A stretch of 24,765 nucleotides of DNA from contig ML977001.1 of the NCBI GenBank assembly GCA_010015675.1, positions 95,882 to 120,646 on the forward strand. The letters run 5' to 3'. Every line of letters starts with the position of its first letter. Position 1 is the first letter of the stretch. The translations under genes were made by a program, and so were the position numbers. Of this stretch, positions 10,133-20,399 are shown piece after piece. The notes below the pieces were generated by a model. That model worked only from the letters and a program-made list of their open reading frames with translations, was not told where the DNA came from and did no database searches. The DNA is from Byssothecium circinans (Eukaryota > Ascomycota > Dothideomycetes > Pleosporales > Massarinaceae).

Positions 10133-10176
10133 AGCGAGCATGTAAAAAGCACGTAGCGAGCATGTGAAAAGCACAT
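10133..10176. repeat. Two tandem 22-bp repeats at the right edge of the transposon block
   Basis: AGCGAGCATGTAAAAAGCAC plus GT (10133-10154) is followed directly by AGCGAGCATGTGAAAAGCAC plus AT (10155-10176). The units differ at two positions. They mark the boundary between AT-rich mobile DNA and normal-composition sequence of the transporter fragment. They resemble in design the paired units in the pogo ends and are probably the subterminal repeats of the element that truncated the transporter. Confidence 0.7.
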
Positions 10177-10200
10177 GCCTAGAGGATTTATTCCGTGTGA

Positions 10201-10694
10201 AGCAAGATATTAGTAATAACCGCTACAAACTTGGCCCTCCTAGCCCTCCATCCACTCGCGATGGCCACAACTCCAGCGGTAGTCGTGGCGGCTTGTACGC
10301 TACATGCGTCCTCAGCCAATTCTTTGCGCAATCCTACTACGTCCCTTACTGGTCATGGAGAACATCCATCATGTCAGGTGCCACTGGTGCGGGCTTTGCG
10401 ATTGGTTTGCAGAGTAGCATCGCGCAGCTCGGAGCGGCTGTCGGTCCACAGTTCTTCCAGTCAAGGTGGGCTTACAATCGGTATCGCAACAGCTTCTTTA
10501 TTGGTTTTGCGATTACTATTGCAGCCCTCTTGACGAATTTGTGGACCTGGTGGCTCACGAAAAATATTGAGAGGAAGGTGGTTGAGGTGAGGAAGGCTAC
10601 GCTCAAGGCGAGGAGGGAGGGGAAGGTCTATACTGGTGATGATGATATCGATGTGTTGGGCGATGATAAAATCAAGAAGCGGTCATGGTGGTGA
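10201..10694 (+). pseudogene. MFS transporter, C-terminal fragment (allantoate/nicotinate-permease-like)
   Basis: Homology starts just after a TGA at 10198-10200. The frame reads SKILVITATNLALLALHPLA, a membrane helix. One base is missing near 10287-10292 (a GG where GGG would keep frame), after which GLYATCVLSQFFAQSYYVPY, a WSWRTS segment and FAIGLQSSIAQLGAAVGPQF follow. The protein ends in a helix (ITIAALLTNLWTWWLTKNIE) and a charged cytosolic tail, stop 10692-10694. This matches the last three or four membrane spans of fungal major-facilitator permeases of the anion:cation symporter group, which import small organic anions; the substrate cannot be told. About two thirds of the gene is absent, replaced by the transposon block. 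Confidence 0.7.
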
Positions 10695-11279
10695 TTGAAG
10701 TCCGGGTGGCGGGTTAGGCATGCTTTTTTATGGCTCTTGCAAGAGAACAAACCCACTTGCGTGTCAGTTAATAGTGTAGTGGAAATGCATGCTTTTGTTG
10801 AACTCATACTCTCGTGTTAGAGAGGTTCTGGAAACAAATCTCATCAGACCATTTTCAAAGGTCAGCTACCCTTTGCAAGATAAAGCAAAATGGAGCACTC
10901 CACCTAAAAAGCCAGCTTTAACGCTTTTGTTATTTGCAAGATCGCCTTTCGGCGAGAGCCTGGAGACATTTTGACGAAATGCCATGCGGACATGACGTGC
11001 TTCCTTAGCGATGCACCATCTCTACCCGCATAACTGCGACTTCGGTGAGGAGCGATAACACTCACAACTCCACGTCTTAGTGGTGGTTGCGAGATGGGAA
11101 CCCGGTCATCGCGTTATTGGACCAGTTCGCGTTTCCAAGGTCGATAATAATCCATAAAAAATTCCACTGGCACTAACACTGGCTTTAAAGAGCGTTATAA
11201 TCTGAAGTAATAAGGGAAACTCATAAAATTGCCTTGAATCCTACTTTTGACACTCCAAAAACCACAAAGGAAAGCCACT
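10695..11279. other. Intergenic region upstream of the monooxygenase
   Basis: 585 bp of normal composition between the transporter stop and the monooxygenase start. A short open frame at 10789-10974 has no recognisable features and is not called. A TATA-like GTTATAATC lies near 11193, about 90 bp before the start codon. The region presumably holds the transporter 3' end and the monooxygenase promoter; no other element stands out. Confidence 0.45.
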
Positions 11280-13394
11280 ATGACCGCAGTCCCGACCGTG
11301 GATCCTCAAAAACTTGCAGCAGTCCGGCAACACTATGCCGAAGAAGCGAAGAAACGTCAAAGGCCCGAGGGTTCAGCACAATTCCTCCAACTGATAGAAG
11401 CTCATGAGGAGCGTCTCCGGTCACTCAGTGAAGACCCATGGGCGGATCACGAAGCACTGAACGCCAAATCATCACCCACTAAAGACAACGCCGTGTACAA
11501 AGCTTTTGTCCTCGGTGCAGGTTTCGGTGGACTCCTCTTCTCGATCCGCTTGATTGAATCCGGTGTCGCCACTGCCGACGATATACGTTTGGTAGACGCC
11601 GCCGGGGGGGTTGGTGGGACATGGTACTGAAATAGGTAAGTTCACTCATGTGTACAGTTGCGTAGATCAGCTGACATCGTCACTTTTCTTCCAAGATATC
11701 CCGGTCTCCACTGCGATCTCGAATCATACATGTACCTCCCTCTCCTCGAAGAAACCGGCTACATCCCCAAACTCAAATACTCAACCGGTGCCGAAATCCG
11801 CCAACACGCCGAACGCATCGCCTCAAAATGGAACCTCACCGACAAAGCACTCTTCCACACCACCGTAAAAACCGTATCCTGGGACGACGACTCCGAACTC
11901 TGGACCATCCAGTTCACCGAAGGAAGAGGCCCCGGAATCCCCCCAATCGAACACCAAATCCGCGCGCAGTATGTATATCTAGCCGCAGGCGTGCTGACGC
12001 GCCCGAAAGTCCCTAGGATACCAGACCTGCATACATTCGAAGGCGGCATGTTCCACACGGCGCGCTGGAACTACGACATCACCGGTGGTTCGCAAGAGGA
12101 TCAAACACTCAGCAAACTCCGCGATAAGCGAGTCGCAGTGGTAGGAACAGCAGCAACCGCCATCGGCGTGATCCCCGAAGTTGGGAAATACGCAAAGGAG
12201 CTCTTCGTCATCCAGAGAACGCCCGCCTACGTCAAGCCGCGGAACCAAAAAGTCACTAATAGGGAAACTTTCAACGTCGACGTTGCATATAGAAAGGGAT
12301 GGCAGTTAGAGCGGCAGCTCAATTGGAATAGTTATCTCACCAACTCCGCGAAGCCGGGACAGAAGAATCTCGTGGAGGATGGCTGGACGGATATGCCGGC
12401 GTACTCTGCATGATGGGCTCGCCTTCTCATGGTATTGTTGATGCTTCTCCGGAGAGTTTGGAGAGGCATGTGACCGCTTTTCATGCTTTGGATTTGCCGC
12501 ATATGGAAGCTGTTCGCGCTCGAATAGATCGGGAAGATAAAGACCCAAAGACGGCGGAGAAGCTGAAGCCGTGGTATCCTACTTGGTGCAAGCGGCCGAC
12601 ATTCAGCGATACTTATCTTCCACTCTTCAACGAGCCGAATGTTCATCTCGTCGACACGGATGGCAAGGGTCCCTCAAGGGCGACAAGAAAAGGCCTCGTA
12701 GTAGGCGATCAAGAGTAAGTTTCACGTTTTTTGTCCCAAGAAGAAAGGTACTGAAGTCCCCCTGAGCGAGCTTTGCTAACTTTCCATCCAAATTTGCAGA
12801 TATGAAGTCGATATCATAATCTTCAGCACAGGCTTCCAAGTCGGTCGCGTAGGCAGTCCAGCACTACGAACAAATACAGTAGTCACTGGTCGTAATGGTA
12901 GATCGCTCGAGGAGAAATGGTCCACTCTTGGCGCCTCTACTCTGCACGGATACCTCACTAATGGGTTCCCTAACCTCTTCTTCTCCGGCGCGAGCCAAGC
13001 AACTGTAACAGGCAACAATATCATGATGCTGAATCTAATCGCTAACCACGTAACATACATGATCGCCTCCGCCGAGAAACGCGTCGGGAATGGAAAACGG
13101 GCAATTGTGGAAGCTACACGGGAGGTGGAGGAAAAGCACTCGGAGGAGGTGGCGAAGAGGGCGCCGTTTTATGCGAGTGTGGCCGGGTGTACGCCGGGGT
13201 ACTTCAACGGTTATGGGGATGGGAGTGACGTGACGGATGAGGCGGAGAAGAGAAAGAACGCGAGAGGGGCGGTGTGGAGTGAGGGAACGGTTTCTTTCTT
13301 GAAGTTGATAGGGCAGTGGAGGGAGGAGGGCAGTCTGAAGGGTCTTGACATCGTACCGGCGAAGGAGACGGAAAAGTTTCGGGCGGTACTATAA
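11280..13394 (+). pseudogene. Baeyer-Villiger monooxygenase (class B flavoprotein), with a nonsense codon and a frameshift
   Basis: Family: FAD/NADPH enzymes that insert oxygen next to a ketone to give an ester or lactone. Start ATG 11280 (MTAVPTVDPQ). Introns at 11636-11695 (60 nt) and 12715-12799 (85 nt) have GTAAGT-type donors, CTGAC/CTAAC branch sites and AG ends. The FAD fold is at residues 79-84 (GAGFGG). The family fingerprint FEGGMFHTARWNYD is at 12036-12077. The NADPH fold (VVGTAATAIG) is near 12139, and the C-terminal part reads VDIIIFSTGFQVGR. About 656 residues, the usual fungal length with its N-terminal extension. Two lesions: codon 117 is TGA (11628-11630) where the conserved GGTWYWNRYPG needs Trp, and one base is missing at 12410-12411 (SA|MGSP), shifting the frame. 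The gene converges on the TmpB-like gene, 202 bp away. The enzyme class is secure; the ketone substrate is unknown. Confidence 0.9.
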
Positions 13395-13596
13395 GCAATG
13401 TCAATGGTTTCGATGACGAGATCAAGTATGATTAGTTTAGAATGAGTCCAGTTAAGAATGAGAGTCTATTTCACCAAGCAAATGTGAAAGCGGCCGTAAT
13501 AATCCACAGCAATAACACCAACAAGTCTTTCAAATTGCCCATAGATCTTGTCCAGCATCAAATCATCAGGCGACACACAAATCCCACAATCCCACT

Positions 13597-16500
13597 CTAC
13601 GAGTCAAAGATCGCCCCGTAAGCCGGGATTCCCCTACTCTCCATCGCATACACAATACTCGACGTGAACTTCTTGTTGCTGATGACACACACAGCCTCAG
13701 CTCCCGATTCTTTCCAGAGCCTATATGCCATGAGCGGCATGTCCGGCTTTCCCTGGGTCCTGGTGTTGTGAATGACGGCTCTGGGGTCCGTTTCTAACAC
13801 AGTATCCACAATCTCCTTTCCGAACGTTTGCTCGGGATTCGGTGCCGTCCAGAGAATACGACAGGGCGTCTTCTTGGCAATGATGACAGCCAGACAAGGG
13901 CCAATGCCCGATCCGGTTGCGACGAGCACGACCGATTTGAAGAGAGTCGCTATTCGAAGAACACCGCAAGCAGGAATACCACGAACGTAGATGTGTGAAG
14001 GTGCGCGGGAGAGGGTTCTTTTAGTAAAATCTCCAGCTGCACTGACCACCAAAGAGAAACCTTTTTGCCCGGGAGGGTTGGTTATTGTGGCGAAGCCATG
14101 CCAGTCCATAAGAGGGCGCTCGGCGAGTCGAACGGAGGTACCAACACCAGGTGTAGTGTAATCAAACCAAAGGCGGATGGCATGGGATGAGAGAACTTCT
14201 GATCGGACGGAAACTTTGCGGAGGAAGAGCCAAGGGAAGATAATCGCAGCGGTAGCAACGGTGAGGAGCCAGATGGGCGGAGACTGAAGCCAGGCTTGTG
14301 TTGGAGGGACGTCTGAAGCGAGATCCTTTGCAACAACAAATGATTGGCACCAGAGGAGTATGAGTGCAGTCCAGCCGCCAAATCTATGCGTAAATTCCCA
14401 TAGGTCGTGGTACTTGATTCGAATAAGAGGGTGCGAGAGCGATGCGATGGCGACAAGAATCGGCCAGATGAGGTACGTCAGAACAGCCCCAGTGAGACTG
14501 ACGCAGCGAACAGCCGGAGGTTTCGTAAACTCCAAGCTTGTGGAAATGGTGAAAATGGTGAACCACATAACAGCAGCAATGGCACAGCCAGAGTGAATGC
14601 CACCAATGTGGAAGATCCTTGCGCAGTGGCGCCGAATCGCGAGTGGCCAGGATGTTGGGACGGAACAAGCAGTTGTGAAGAGGAAAATGATGACAGGTTC
14701 CGATCGCATCAGGATAGCCACACACAGGTTCGTTGCCGTAGCGGTCGCGATGTCGGCCATTATATAGCGATTAAGCCTATATCGTCTCCAAAGGATGTAG
14801 CATGCAACAGCCACGTTTGTCAAGGCAATAATGGAAAAGAACCGGCGATACAGAATGAAAGCCTTATGTCGAAGCCATCGTTGGCCATGCATGCCGTTCT
14901 TGGCCGGTAAGCTCACGGGCAGGTCTTCTGAGATGCTGGACGAGGAAACGTTGAAGGTCGATAGATCGCGCGAGATAGCTATTGGACTAGGACTTCTTCC
15001 GATGGCCGAATCCGCTTTTTCGGGGTCTTGTGCTACCCTGGTGTTGATCTTGGCTGGACGATAGAGATCCTTGGGGGTCAAGGCTGGAGTAGGTTTGGTC
15101 GGTAAGGTAGATGCACCAAGAGCCAGAGCAGTCAAATGTTTTTTATCGACTTTTCCGTTGGGCGTGAGTGGGATAGTGGTGACGTAGACCCATTTCTCAG
15201 GGACGGAGTAGTACGGGAGGTGTTGTCGTACGAAAACATCGAGGTCATGCTCATCAACAAGTGCAAGAGTGGTGTAGAATCCGTGTAACGACCCGTTGAC
15301 CAGAAACGCGCAAGCTCGGACGATATCTGGGAACTTTTCGACAACAGCAGTGATACCATCGAGTTCGACTCGGAATCCCTACATCCATTAGTACGAGTCT
15401 AACAACAATGCAGCAAAACTTTGCACGAACCTTGATCTTAACTTGATCATCCCCTCTTCCGCAGGTTTCCAAGGACCCCGCTTCGCGCCAACGGACGATA
15501 TCGCCTGTATTGAACATCATCGAACCATTATTGAGGAACTTGTCGAGTTTATACCGTTGCGCAGTGAGCTCCGGGAGATTAATGTAGCCACGTGAAACAC
15601 CTGCGCCGCCGACCCACATGAAGCCCTTCTCGCCCATAGAAACCGGATTCTCGTTCTCATCTAGGATGTAAACTGTTGTGTTGGCAAGCGGTTTTCCAAT
15701 GGTGAGAGGCTGTCCTGGAGAGTGATGATGTGCGGAGTTGAGAATGGAGATTTCGGTCGGACCACAGACGTTATAATAGAAGGTGCCATCGGCCCATTCA
15801 TCCGCAAGACTGATGGATAGTTAGTATGAATTCGTACAGTCTTAGCATTGTTCTCCTAATGAGCACAGTTGGAGTGTATTACGACTTTGACTTATATTAG
15901 GGAGGACTCGTGGACTGACCTTTGTGGACATGGTTCGCCGCCCGTGACCAAGGTTTTGATGTTGGGGAATTGATTGCGACGGTACTTTGACAGGATGGAA
16001 GGCGTCGAGATAAACACGTCAATCTATATGCCAAGTCAGATCGATCGCACATCAACAACAACCATATGATGACAAACCTTGCTCAACGTCTCTACCCAGG
16101 ATGAACCTCTGATGTATAGTGTGCCACCGTTCATGAGCGTCGCCAGAATTTCCCAAGCACCTGAGGTAACGTGAGTAAAACGTAGGCAGCAAGTTGCGGA
16201 GATCGACTTACCCATGTCGAATGCAACATTAAGTAGCTGACCAACCTTCGTTCCATAGCAAATCCCGAGATTGGCAGGCTGGAGTAGTAATGCGTTCGTC
16301 ACGCTTCCATGTGATACATCAACTCCCTTCGGTTTTCCTGTACTGCCTATATCATAGTCAGCGTATAAAGGCGAGCAAGAAGAATAAGGACATACCAGAA
16401 GTATAAATCACATATATCCCATCAGATGACGACACCGGGATGTTCGGTCTATTCTTCGAAGCAGAGACCTCCACATCAACGCCTAGTGGCACAATCACAA

Positions 16501-17089
16501 TCTCTTTTTCGGCAAATCTCTTGATCCTTTCCTGAAACTTAGGAAGACAGAGCACGAACTGTGAGTCGGTGTCTTTCAAGATGTGTTGCAACGCATGATC
16601 TGACGAAACACCGCCGTCAATTGGTACGTATTGACATCCGGCCTAAAATTGTGAGTATAGAGTCAGCAAAGCTCTCCCAAAGAATACTCAATGCATGGCG
16701 TTTTGGGGTTTATTCGACTTAAAGCCGCTTGTGCAACGTTCCGGGCGGTTTGCAAGAGAAGTTATGCGTACTTTCAAAATGGCGAAGATACCCACGAGCA
16801 TCTCAATCGACCTTTGGACCACGAGGCATACTTGCTGCTTCGGCTGTAGCCCAATTTCGATGAGGTGGTTCGCGAGTTTGTTTGCAGCATGATCCAGTTC
16901 ACCATATGTGATGGTTCTGTTTTCATGTTTTGCCGCAGCCGCTGAAGGGTGGGCGTCTGCAGCGTGTTGAAACGCTTGATGAACTGTAGGATAGGGCACT
17001 GCAACCCTGGGTCCGCGTCCAAAGCGAGAAATGAGAGCTTGATGTTCCTGTGGTAGCCCATCAAGGCTTTGAAAGGTGGTTGAATCCAT
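13597..17089 (-). CDS. TmpB-like adenylate-forming membrane flavoprotein (A domain + ferric-reductase-like oxidoreductase)
   Basis: Seven exons: 17089-16772, 16642-16396, 16346-16212, 16160-16078, 16023-15920, 15809-15431 and 15378-13597. They join without a stop to 1015 codons. Residues about 40-505 are an NRPS-type adenylation domain: YTSGSTGKPKG, YYNVCGPTE, MFNTGDIVRW, the GRGDDQVKIKGFRVELDGI hinge, and the catalytic-Lys region NGKVDKK (496-502). No phosphopantetheine carrier domain follows; a Ser/Pro-rich linker leads to about six membrane helices (599-810, with HRFGGW at 753-758), then a FAD/NAD(P)-binding oxidoreductase fold (GFSLVVSAAGDF; VATGSGIGP at 908-916). The same architecture occurs in Aspergillus nidulans TmpB, a larger homologue of TmpA; both are needed for normal conidiation, apparently by making a signal molecule. 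The adenylated substrate is not predictable here. The ATG at 17089 was chosen as the first in-frame ATG giving the normal N-terminus. Orthology to tmpB itself is inferred. Confidence 0.88.
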
Positions 17090-17484
17090 AGTCAACTTGG
17101 AAGCAAAGCGAAGAGAAGCAACTCAACCTCCTAGACGAGTAAGGCTAATGTTTCCATGCCAATCGGGCCCATCCCGTCTTATATCCTTGAGAGAATATCG
17201 TGCTAAGCATCGAGCGTAGCGCAATTGCAGCGTGGCTTTCGGTCCTGCCAGACGTGGTAGTTGAGCCGTGGACAAAGCGCGTGAAAGCCGAGCGTCATCG
17301 AAATGATCTGAGGGCCAGATTACCAGGTTAATCTGTTTCCTAGGCATGGATGCGCCTTATATTAAACATTCCAAGCTGGCTCGTATTGGACCGGGTGCAG
17401 GTGAATCAGCCCTCCTGCTCTCCGCTGACAAGACGCTTTGAAATTCGAGAAATAGACAGATTAGTGTGGTCAATGGACGGATTA
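17090..17484. other. 5' region of the TmpB-like gene
   Basis: 395 bp upstream of the minus-strand start codon, of normal composition. On the coding strand a pyrimidine-rich run (GCTTCTCTTCGCTTTGCTTC) lies about 20 bp before the ATG, as is common near fungal transcription starts. Short open frames here carry no recognisable domain. It ends at the TA duplication of the MITE. Confidence 0.45.
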
Positions 17485-17486
17485 TA

Positions 17487-17835
17487 CAGTAGAGGGCCCG
17501 TGATAAGGATGTCACCTGGGCAAGGATATCCCCAGTATACCGATAATTGATCCAATTAGTATGGGTTTTTGTATGGTGGAAGGATAACTACCCGCTACTA
17601 ATAAAATACTATTATCCCTTATACATATCGTTATACATGTGTCATATATTTGACTAATTAGGGTGGGTTCACCCTCGTATTTAAAGAAAATAAGGGTAAC
17701 AAGCCCCGTTTTTTTCACTTTTCCTTCAAACATTGGAGGTCGGCTGATTACTAATCGAACCTGTACTAGAATAGCACTGCCATACCGATATTTTTCACCA
17801 ATAGTCGGAGTATCCTTATCACGGGCCCTCTACTG
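17487..17835. mobile_element. MITE, 349 bp, perfect 24-bp terminal inverted repeats and TA target duplication
   Basis: The left end (17487-17510) begins CAGTAGAGGGCCCGTGATAA and continues GGAT; 17812-17835 is its exact reverse complement. TA flanks both sides (17485-17486 and 17836-17837). The interior has no coding capacity and is moderately AT-rich, and neither end shows RIP-type transitions. Size, TA duplication and CAGT start fit a non-autonomous Tc1/mariner-related element. It lies between the divergent TmpB-like and enoyl-CoA hydratase genes, 398 bp from one start codon and 491 bp from the other. Confidence 0.9.
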
Positions 17836-17837
17836 TA

Positions 17838-18326
17838 GTGTAGGAGAGATACCAGGCACCCTGCATAGGGATCAGCATGCATGCATGGGTTTATAGGCAA
17901 CACGCATAGCTAGCTGCCGGTTGCGGCTCACCCCCGCACATTGAACACCAATGAGGCAGCAGAGCCCCACGAGCAGTCTGCATCTTATCAGATCGTGGTG
18001 GCTTGCTCTGATGCTTCCAAATTGTAGTCGCCGACTGTACATAATGAAAAGTGGGTGTGATGCACGCACACGGAATATGATCATCCGGCCAACATGTGGG
18101 GTGTATTCGTAACTTGTCTTGTTCTTGACCGAAGGCGACTAGGCGAACATGCCCGGCGGTAGGACGAAGAGGCATGGACCAGGTTGCACAGACCCACCCC
18201 TTGGTTCGGCGAGTCCATTGCAAGGTGTACGCCGCTGTGTATAAGAGGCGGACAGCCCGATAATGAACAGGTGGCTTCCACAAACACTCGTTATCGCTAT
18301 CGACCACTCCTTCAGGGCTGTCGAAC
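17838..18326 (+). promoter_or_regulatory. Upstream region of the enoyl-CoA hydratase, with TATA-like and CGG-N11-CCG motifs
   Basis: 489 bp between the MITE and the hydratase start. A TATA-like TATAAGAG lies at 18240-18247, 87 bp before the ATG. A CGG-N11-CCG inverted motif (CGGAATATGATCATCCG, 18071-18087) has the spacing used by Gal4-type zinc-cluster regulators. A GCATGCATGCATG tract starts near 17876. A long minus-strand open frame (17891-18421) overlaps the hydratase start in antisense and has no recognisable domain, so it is not called. The regulatory roles are inferred from motif form only. Confidence 0.4.
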
Positions 18327-19455
<1,129 letters not shown>

Positions 19456-19976
19456 CGACGTGTGTATGGAGGAACGAGGGCCGGTTAGCTGTATCTCCAG
19501 AATCGATTGTCCTCATAATTTCTCCGTGTCATGGGTCCTTCTCTGAGTTGGGCAGCTGTTCCATGGTCATTAGCTGGCAGGCAATACCTTGGAGGTGTGG
19601 GTACAACCTGTTGGCGGATAATAAAAACCAAGGAACATTATTGAGTGCGGCAGCAGGGGCCGAGTATCGCGGAGAAGAGGCTCTGTAGGGACAGAGCAGT
19701 ATCGAGAGGTTGGTACATTATCTCGTAGCATCATCGCTATGTTTCGTAGCACCATCTTGACCCAGGTATGGAGGCCGTTGTGTGTGGTGTTGAAGTGATG
19801 GAAAAAAAGGTTGAGATGATGAAAGCGTGGGGGAGAGTCCACTTTAGGAGGGATCGACCTCGGTCGTGGAGAGAACATCACGGGTGTGCCTGCTTTATGA
19901 AGACGGTGACACAGTGTGAAGCCTAGACCTGATTGAATTTGTCATTTTAACGATATACCGTAAAGACTGTGTATTG
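19456..19976. other. Intergenic region downstream of the hydratase, no gene seen
   Basis: About 520 bp of normal composition. Short open frames on both strands (19437-19688 plus, 19570-19881 minus) show no domain or motif and are taken as chance. The region ends at a C homopolymer that marks the edge of the next AT-rich block. Confidence 0.5.
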
Positions 19977-19992
19977 CCCCCCCCCCCCCCCC
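19977..19992. repeat. C16 homopolymer at a composition boundary
   Basis: Sixteen consecutive C residues followed by GGGAATTACCCCCAGG and, 20 bp on, ATTACCCCTAG. The run lies exactly where normal-composition DNA gives way to AT-rich mobile DNA. The repeated ATTACCCC motif suggests the edge of an element. The exact run length is unreliable in most sequencing data. Confidence 0.6.
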
Positions 19993-20397
19993 GGGAATTA
20001 CCCCCAGGCTTGGTATTACCCCTAGTCCCTAGCGAGCGTAGGATTAACAAATTAGTGTTTTAGTTATAGCCCTAGTCTAGGTAGGGCTTAGCTAAGGCCA
20101 CGGCTAAGACTACTAGAGATGCTAGAAGGGCGTTTTTATATAGAGAAAGTAGTAGTTTTATATTTTAGAGGGTTTAATAGTATATTAAAAACTATTAATA
20201 TAAAGACTATTAATATAAAGCCTATTAATTTTTATTATAAAGTTATAATAGGTAGTCCTCTTAGTAGTCTCTTCTACGCTATAAGGGCTAGAAGATAGCT
20301 TAGAGGTATCTAATATATCCTTTATTACACTTTTATTATTATTCTTAAATAGGCCTATATTTTCTTTTATAAAGAAGTTATTTATTTACTATAGTAC
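19993..20397. other. AT-rich remnant of an unidentified mobile element
   Basis: About 400 bp. The first 150 bp is mixed in composition (TAGGATTAACAAATTAGTG, then a CTTAGCTAAGGCCACGGCTAAG near-palindrome at about 20087). The rest is strongly AT-rich with short direct repeats (ACTATTAATATAAAG twice near 20190). No coding pattern is visible. It could be part of a long terminal repeat, but there is no second copy in the window to show this. The third pogo copy is inserted at its right edge. Confidence 0.35.
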
Positions 20398-20399
20398 TA

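Noticed and set aside
10789..10974. Short plus-strand open frame between transporter and monooxygenase
   Set aside because: 61 codons with no recognisable feature; such frames are expected by chance.
11622..11695. Alternative donor upstream of the TGA that might rescue the monooxygenase
   Set aside because: Using the GT at 11624-11625 would delete the conserved YWNR segment and not keep the expected junction; the donor at 11636 restores RYPG exactly.
14407..14910. A 167-codon plus-strand open frame
   Set aside because: It is antisense to the large TmpB-like exon, which has clear domains and the expected length.
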